A DNA stretch of 64,000 nucleotides from Gentiana macrophylla. Taxonomy: Eukaryota > Streptophyta > Magnoliopsida > Gentianales > Gentianaceae. Position 1 is the first letter of the stretch; the number at the start of each line of letters is the position of its first letter. Of the stretch, positions 57,807-64,000 are shown in pieces. Both the position numbers and the translations under genes were made by a program. The DNA is taken from NCBI GenBank assembly GCA_026214975.1, contig CM047806.1, positions 53,027,947 through 53,091,946 on the forward strand, given 5' to 3'. The notes under the pieces are model-generated. The model worked only from the letters and a program-made list of their open reading frames with translations. It did no database searches and was not told the origin of the DNA.

Positions 57807-58310
57807 GTTACCCGGAGCTCGGGGAAGGGGTCCAACCAGGTCTACCCCCCACTGATAAAAGGGCCAAGGAGAGACCAAAAGGAATCATGTTCTGAGCTGG
57901 CTGGTGAGACAAATTATCATGCACCTGGCATGACTTGCACCTCAGTACCAAGTCATTTGCGTCGTTTTTCATAGTTGGCCAATAATACCCGAACAAGCGG
58001 CATTTACGAACTAATGTCCGGGCTCCTGCGTGGTTTCCGCAAATGTCGAGGTGGATTTCCCTGAGTAGATAACTTCCTTCTTCCTGGTAGCGCTTTTTAA
58101 GCCATGGTGATATAAACGATCGCCTCTGTATAAGATGTCATCAAAAAAGCATACACGCTGCTTGTAGCTTGATCTTCCGGATCGAATCTTGTCGGTTGGT
58201 AGAATACCGTGTTTTAGATAAGAGGTTATGGGGTCCATTCGGTGGCTGTTGGCTAATCGGTTGTGTACTTCGCCAGACATAACCCGTTCGGTCACCGTTC
58301 CACCGAACTT
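57807..58310 (-). pseudogene. Tat integrase N-terminal zinc-binding region
   Basis: FGYYWPTMKNDANDLVLRCK followed by SCQ at 57808-57996 is the second half of the HHCC zinc-binding domain; upstream, 58011-58352 carries a shifted linker (RSSYKQRVCFFDDILYRGDR). The first half of the core motif (a VDLxGPxP-type block) ends at the solo LTR boundary. Confidence 0.85.
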
Positions 58311-58838
58311 TTTATCTCGAAAAGAAATTAGATGCCAATTTGGAGAGGGCATCAGCTTTTTTGTTCCTGGATCGAGAGACCTGCTCTATATGGACTGACT
58401 TGAAGTTTTTTAGCAAAGCCTGTGCTGCTGCTAGGTATTTTTTCATTGATTCCTCCTTTGCCTCATATTCACCCTTGATGTGATTAACCACCAACCGAGT
58501 CATCGAACACGTCACGGTTATCTCGCCCCGAGCTTGTTGGCTAATCGAGCCCGATGAATTAAAGCCTCTATATTCTGCCTCGTTGTTTGTGGCGCAAAGT
58601 TGAAACGCAGTGCATACGGGAATTCTTCCCCCTTCGGACTGAGGAGCAAAAGGCCTGCTCCTGCTCCTTCTTTTCCCGATGCTCCATCCACGTAAAGGGT
58701 CCAGGTATTGACCGGCTCTGACCGCTGTTCTATATCGGTCTCGACCTGAATTCCTTCAGCCATGAAGTCGGCCAAAGCCTGGGCTTTGACGGCAGTTCGG
58801 GGTTGGTAGTCCAGATCATATTCTGCCAGCTCGATCAC
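58311..58838 (-). pseudogene. Second (archaeal-type) RNase H of Tat element
   Basis: TLYVDGASGKEGAGAGLLLL at 58518-58838 carries the first catalytic Asp, and SRNKKADALSKLAS at 58312-58515 carries the last. A second RNase H after the retroviral one is characteristic of the Tat lineage. The two parts are separated by a frame change near 58515. Confidence 0.87.
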
Positions 58839-61077
58839 CCATCCGCCGTCACCCGAGGTGTCGAGTCGTGCAAGATCGGACGCAGGGTTGGTCTGTGACC
58901 ACGGTGATGGGATGTGCTTGGAAGTATGGTCGTAATTTTCTTGAGGCGTGTACCAGAGCTAAAGCTAGTTTTTCCGCGTTCGTGTATCTGAGTTCTGGCC
59001 CATGTAAAGCCCGGCTTACATAAAACACGGGTGTTTGTATGTGTCCTTCTTCTCTAACTAGATTTGCACCGATTGCCTCATCAACTCATCGCCAAGTATA
59101 AAAGCGAGTTTCTCCATCCAATGGAGCCGTCGGGTTTGGCGGCTCGGCCAAGTACCCTTTAAATCGTCAAAACGCCTTACATTGTCCTCATTCCACCGGA
59201 AGGGACTTGCTTTCCTCGATTTTAAAGAATGGTAAAGCACGTTGTGCCGACTTGGAGAGGAACCTGTTCGGAGAGCGCCATGCGGCGGTTAACCTTTGCA
59301 CCTCCTTGATGCTTCGGGTGGTGGCATTATTCTTAAAGCTTCAACTTTATCCGGGTTAGCCTTAATTCCTTCTTTTGAAATCATGTAACCCAGAATTTAC
59401 GACGACCCCCAAATGTACACTTTTTAGGGTTAAGTTTCATTTGGAGTCCGCTGAGTACTCAAATACTTCCCGGACGTCGGTCATATCTTGATCTAGAGAC
59501 TGCTCTTGATCAAGAGATCATCTACATAGACTTCCATGCATTTCCCAATCAGCTTCTCGAATATTTTATTCAACGCTCTTTGATAAGTGGCGCCAATGTT
59601 TCTTCAATCCAAACGGCATAGTAACATAGCGAAAAGTTCCTTCTTCGTAATGAATGCCGTTTTTCCGCATCGTCCGGGTCCATAGCAATTTGGTGGTATC
59701 CTTTGTATGCATCAAGAAATGCAAAATTTCAAATCCGACCGTTGAGTCAACTAACTCGTCAATCTTAGGTAGCGGGTAACAATCCTTGGGGCAAGCCCTA
59801 TTCAGGTCGGTAAAATCTACACACATTCGCCAGCTACCATCTGGCTTTTTCACCAGGACTCGGTTGGCGAGCCAGGTCGGGTAGAACACTTCACGTATGA
59901 TCCCGGCTTGTAGTAACTTCTCTACTTCCTTTTGAATGGTCTCCATTCGATCTTTTGCAAACTGTCTTTTCTTTTGCCTAATCGGCTTCCGGGCTAGGTC
60001 CACGTGCAACCTGTGCAGGGCTAGCTCGGGGGACAAGCCTGGCATGTCATCTGTCTTCCATGCAAATACGTCTCTAAACTCCTTTAAGATCTCAACGAGC
60101 TCTGTTTTAAACCGACCTGGGATCCATGATCCTATGTTGACCGACAAGCTTTCTTGTTCCTTTCCCAAATTTACTACCTCGATTTTATCATCTGATGACC
60201 AACTTTCTTCCTCCTCTGGGAGCAATTCTTCCACAGATACCTGTTGTACCATCATTCTTCCATTTGCAGTGGCTGTGTAGCAGCTCCTGGCTGTTTCGAC
60301 GTCACCTTTGACTTCTGCTGTCCCCTCCCAAGTCGGGAACTTCAAACTGACGTGTGCCGGAGAGATCACCGCTCGCAGATCTATTAGGGCAGGTCGTCCC
60401 ATGATAACATTGTAGGCTGATGGGGCCCTGACCACCACATAACTCACCATAAGGATCCTGTCCCGAGGTGCTTTCCCAAAGGTGGTTGGTAAGCTGATCA
60501 TACCCCTGGGGTGAACTGGTGGCCCTGCAAATCCGAACAGCGGGGATGACACAGGTGTTAGCTCTGCATCCTTTAATTTCATGGACTGAAACACATTGTA
60601 GTACAGCACATTGACTGCACTTCCGGTGTCTACACAAATACGCTTCACCGTATGTTTATTGATTACTGCCTCGATGACCAAGCCTTCATTATTACTGACG
60701 AGGGGAAGAGGATCGCGAGGACCATAAACGACCTCCCCGGACAACCTTTGTTTCTTTCCTGAGTCCGTGCTGGTCGGTGCTCGGTTACTACTCTGCTCCC
60801 CAGGTCGGGACGATGTACTCGGACCGCCTGAGATGGTATTAATGGTATTAATGGGGCGATTATCTGGCTGCCCCTCCGGTCCTGGGGACGGATCCCTCCT
60901 TCGTCTGTAATCATCCTTTCGGTCATGACCGAAATCTCTTCTCTTGTATTCCCGTCTTCCCCGGGGTTCTGGGTGACGGGACTTATCTATGACTTCATCA
61001 AGTTTCCTTCCATAACAAAGCGTCGATTTCCTCTGTAAATCCTCGCCTTTGCTCGAAGTCGTGACCAATGTCCTCAT
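58839..61077 (-). pseudogene. Tat protease, reverse transcriptase and first RNase H
   Basis: The 503-codon frame at 59566-61077 has CVDTGSAVNVLYY (protease, D-T-G), YNVIMGRPALIDLRAVIS, then RT fingers and palm (WLANRVLVKKPDGSWRMCVD, FTDLNRACPKDCYPLPKIDE, FRYVTMPFGL). YVDD is encoded at 59517-59528, just past a frame break. RNase H pieces follow at 58860-59240. It would process and copy the element. Frame breaks cluster in 59000-59600. Confidence 0.9.
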
Positions 61078-62271
61078 GGAACTTACAGTACTTGGTCTGA
61101 TCCCTTTTTTCCCGGGGACCTTTCATAGGAGGTGGAGTACGGGCAATGCCTTTTCTCTGCATTATGGCGAGGACCTGCTCGCGTGATCGGTTTAAAGGGA
61201 TAAAGTCCTCTCTTGAAGGGCCCTTTCTTCCCGAGTCGGTCGGGCGCATGGGCGCAGCTACTCGGTCCTATCTTGGTTTACGCTTTCTATCGAGATCATC
61301 ATCCGACCTCTCTTTCTTAGGAGCTTCGACTCCTCTTTAAACGGTTGGCCTCCTCACCCCGGGCAAGTGTTTATACGCTAGATCCATACACTCATCCATT
61401 GATTTGAAGTCGTCCATTGAGCTTTGCATACAACCTACCTTCTCGTAGGCACTGCTTTCGAAGGAGGTGATCGAGAGGTGTTCATCGGCATTTCCGACCG
61501 CCTAGATTCCTCATTGAATCTTTTCAGATCTTCGCAAAGATCGCTTTTTTTTTTTCTCGATGAATTGTGAGGAGGTACGTGACATTCCTCTGGAAGGGTT
61601 TAGCTGTGACAAAAGCTTGCAGAAATTTTCTTGCCAGGGTTTCAAAATTCTCAATAGATCGAGGGGGTAACTTCCGGAACCACTCACGAGCCACCGCCTT
61701 TGTAAGTAATGCCGGAAGGCTTTGCATTTCATCTCCTCGGTGCACAGTCTAAATTCATGTGCGTTAGATCTGAAAAGAGGTGGTCCTGGGGATCTTTCGT
61801 TCCGTCATGAGGCTTAGTTTTGGGATCTTAAATCTCTCTCGCGTGGGTAGTTCAAAATCTACTCGAGAACGGTGATTCGATAGAGAGATCGCCCGCTTTC
61901 TTTCCCGAGGATCCCGTCCCAACTCCGCCCGGCGACCCTCACAGGCTGAGCCTTAACACATCTATCTTTGCGTATGGGAGGTGGAGGAGAGAGTTTCTCC
62001 TCTATCCTCCTTATCTGCCGGTTACCCTTTGGGTCCACGTTTTGTGGAGCTTCTCTCGTCCTTTTTAGGGCCAAACCTAGCACACTTTTGAAATCTGGAA
62101 CATCCAAATTACGTAACGCATCCAAAGAAGGCTCTTGTCTTTGGATCTGCCAAAGATTTCCTCCGGGTTGGTTTGGGGTTGGCTAGTAGTAGTAGCAGTT
62201 GGGTCTACTTCTCCGGCGTCTCTAGCTGCCGCCGTTTGGGTCCTTTTTCCAGTATTTTTTGGTGGTACCAT
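60998..62271 (-). pseudogene. Tat Gag, frameshifted
   Basis: Start ATG at 62271 (MVPPKNTGKRTQTAAARDAG), 35 bases from the primer site. The Retrotrans_gag domain is at 61524-61745 (MQSLPALLTKAVAREWFRKL, PPRSIENFETLARKFLQAF). The end (CKFHEDIGHDFEQRRGFTEE, about 61030-61110) is a variant zinc knuckle in which the last Cys reads Arg. Three or four frame changes occur over the gene. Confidence 0.87.
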
Positions 62272-62305
62272 CGCAATTCCTTGATCAAATCGTAACAAAA
62301 AAGAG

Positions 62306-62323
62306 GCCCTCCTTCTAGCGCCA
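62306..62323 (-). promoter_or_regulatory. Primer-binding site of Tat element
   Basis: The minus strand reads TGGCGCTAGAAGGAGGGC two bases inside the 5' LTR. It has the TGG start of a primer site; I do not assign the tRNA. Confidence 0.8.
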
Positions 62324-62325
62324 GT

Positions 62326-62949
62326 TGATGATGTTGGAAATCACCTATAGGTCCGAATAACCTCTAAGACGATTCAAACAAGAACAAAGACAATGGGGAT
62401 CGAGATTTGTGTAAAATTAAGACTGAGCCTGAGAGATAGTTTCCCCCAAGTTGCCTACGTATCCAATAGTTTGATTGGAATCAAGTCATTCGTAGTTCCT
62501 TAGGGTTGTTTATATAGGGAGGCGTCTCACCCCTTTTCTTGTCAAACAAGTCGTAGAATCCTTAAACCCTAAGGATCATCACGTATTTATCTCTAGCAAA
62601 AGATAATTATGATTATATTCGAATCATGAGATCTCCCCCCGGTAATCCAGGGATTCTCCTATAATATAGGCACATATGCGGATTATTGTACAAGGAAAGA
62701 GCCGGTCGGCTTTGATGGGCTCTCAGTCGTCTCGACTGACGAAGCAAGCGCGTCTATCCCTCAGAGACTAGCCGAATCGCCTGCAGTCGCGGTAGTCGAG
62801 AAGAGATGGACGGACCTCCTCTCTGGGGTAGGGTCTTCTTGGTATGGGGCTCCTGGCCCTAAAAGATTTCCTCTTATCTTTCTCTCTCAATCTTGGGATG
62901 TTATAAGAAATGACACGCGTGGCCGCGAGGTCTATTTTCACCATCGTCA
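62326..62949 (-). repeat. 5' LTR of Tat element (624 bp)
   Basis: TGATGATGTTGG...CACCATCGTCA on the plus strand. A single copy of the block triplicated in the other LTR lies at 62344-62533, with its TATA-like box at 62510-62517. Compared with the 3' LTR it appears identical over most of its length, but differs sharply in 62700-62830. Confidence 0.95.
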
Positions 62950-64000
62950 CAAATTATATACGAAATGAGAGAATCAGTAGGTATAGGCACGGAACACCTC
63001 TTTTAGATTTCGTAGATAAAATACGACCTTAAAAATGTGTTAGGCCTCATGTTAGAGTAACAACAATGATACACTTTTGTACCCTTTAACCTCATACCTA
63101 CAGTTGTTGCTTTAATCACCCTCTATCCCTAAATTTTGCTAAGCCATCCCCAATAAATACAAGATCACTGAATGTGTAAACAAATCTGAGCCGCCCACCA
63201 TCTTTCCCTCTTTTTCGTCCATCTTTTTCATGTTTTCCTTTACATCCTACCAGATCATACTAGAAAAATCACAAAAAATTGAGAACTATAAAAATCAATT
63301 TCAGCAACAAAAAAACGATAATATCTATTTTTTTTTTTAGGGAAATCAAAGTGGAGAATAATTTTTTTTACATTTTGTTTGTTATTGCAGAAATCATTAC
63401 TAGAAAAACAACAGTAAAAATACAAAACAAAAAACGCTTGATTTTAGCTCCTACAATATAAATTTGAATTTGTTGGCAAGTGGGATTCGAAAAAAAAGGA
63501 AAGGTTTAGTGTTGTAATAAAAATAAAAGAAATAAAAAAAGGAGAGAAAATTGTTCTGCAAGTTTAGGTCTTTTATTTATTGTTGATCTGCTCTGTTATT
63601 TGGATTTTCTTCGATTGCTGAACGAATTTTGCTTGTTTATACATTTGGATGTTTAAAAAAAAGTGTATTGATATTTAATAAAGAGAAAAATGGTTTTTTA
63701 TTATTGTATAGGGGGTGATTGTTGTAGTGAATTTTTTTTAAGGTGTTGAAAAAATATAATTGAAATGAAAAACAATGTGTTTTAAATGTTGTACAAGGTA
63801 TTATTGTTGTGGAGGCCTGAAAAAAAAAAATCCCCATTAGACTAAATTATGATATATACTGACAACCATGTCAAGTCCATATCGTGAATGGTGAGAGGGC
63901 TCCAGAAGGAGACATAACGATAATTAATATTTTCAAGGGCTAGATATATATAAAATCCATAAAGCAAGGGCTAGATATATATGTACCAGAAGACATATAA
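62950..64000. other. AT-rich flank, no gene
   Basis: No coding sequence recognised. GTAACAACAATGATACAC at about 63056 and CACCCTCTATCCC at 63118 have loose inverse counterparts near 63705-63820 (GGGGGTGATTGTTGTAG, GGTATTATTGTTGTGG), suggesting a decayed inverted-repeat element. Confidence 0.35.

Larger units (their letters stand above)
51221..62949 (-). mobile_element. Complete Tat-lineage Ty3/gypsy element, TSD CAAAT
   Basis: LTRs at 51221-52216 and 62326-62949 share ends TGATGATGTTGG...CACCATCGTCA (plus strand) and are flanked by CAAAT at 51216-51220 and 62950-62954. On the minus strand follow primer site, gag, protease, RT, RNase H, a second RNase H and integrase. The extra RNase H, the RT style (CVDFTDLNRACPKD) and an antisense gene between pol and the 3' LTR mark the Tat lineage. 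A solo LTR (56354-57806) interrupts integrase. Long identical stretches between the LTRs indicate a recent insertion. Confidence 0.95.

Overview
This is a window of a plant nuclear genome, probably a dicot. It is AT-rich, consists mostly of nested LTR retrotransposons, and has canonical GT-AG introns and plant-type Ty3/gypsy (Athila, Tat, Tekay-like) and Ty1/copia lineages. The only host gene I can support is the 3' half of an alcohol dehydrogenase-like gene on the minus strand. A run of exactly 100 Ns (50420-50519) is a scaffold gap, so the right-hand 13.5 kb may not truly abut the rest.

Layout. 1-8162: minus-strand Athila-like element (integrase, RNase H, RT, protease, gag, leader, tRNA-Asp primer site, 5' LTR), entering from the left and inserted into a plus-strand copia element whose RNase H end and 3' LTR follow (8163-8753). 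8754-12000: a second minus-strand gypsy remnant with a related primer site and LTR, then degenerate LTR-like sequence. 12528-32073: six ADH exons. The third intron in transcript order after the first visible exon is normal, but the one between the exons at 31653-31728 and 13756-13820 is 17.8 kb and holds a 5'-truncated Tekay-like chromovirus (about 14.2-18.8 kb) and a 12.6-kb non-coding LTR element (18911-31526). The latter itself carries a SIRE-like LTR, a solo LTR with a perfect 5-bp target duplication, and a small insertion in its 5' LTR. 32074-50419: copia remnants, an Athila-family solo LTR (37451-38927, TSD CTATA), a MITE, a decayed copia element with two LTRs (41.35-46.55 kb), and AT-rich spacer. 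50520-51175: an internally deleted copia end. 51221-62949: a complete minus-strand Tat-lineage element with TSD CAAAT, split by an Athila-family solo LTR (TSD GTTAC) and carrying a spliced antisense gene with its own TATA box. 62950-64000: AT-rich flank.

The most unusual signals are: (1) an ADH-like gene whose reading phase is preserved across a 17.8-kb intron full of nested elements; (2) arrays of short GC-rich near-palindromes at equivalent places in LTRs of at least five families, with family-specific arms around a common GCGCRYGC-like core; (3) the antisense spliced gene in the Tat element; (4) an LTR pair in which one copy has a TATA-R-U5-sized block of about 190 bp triplicated.
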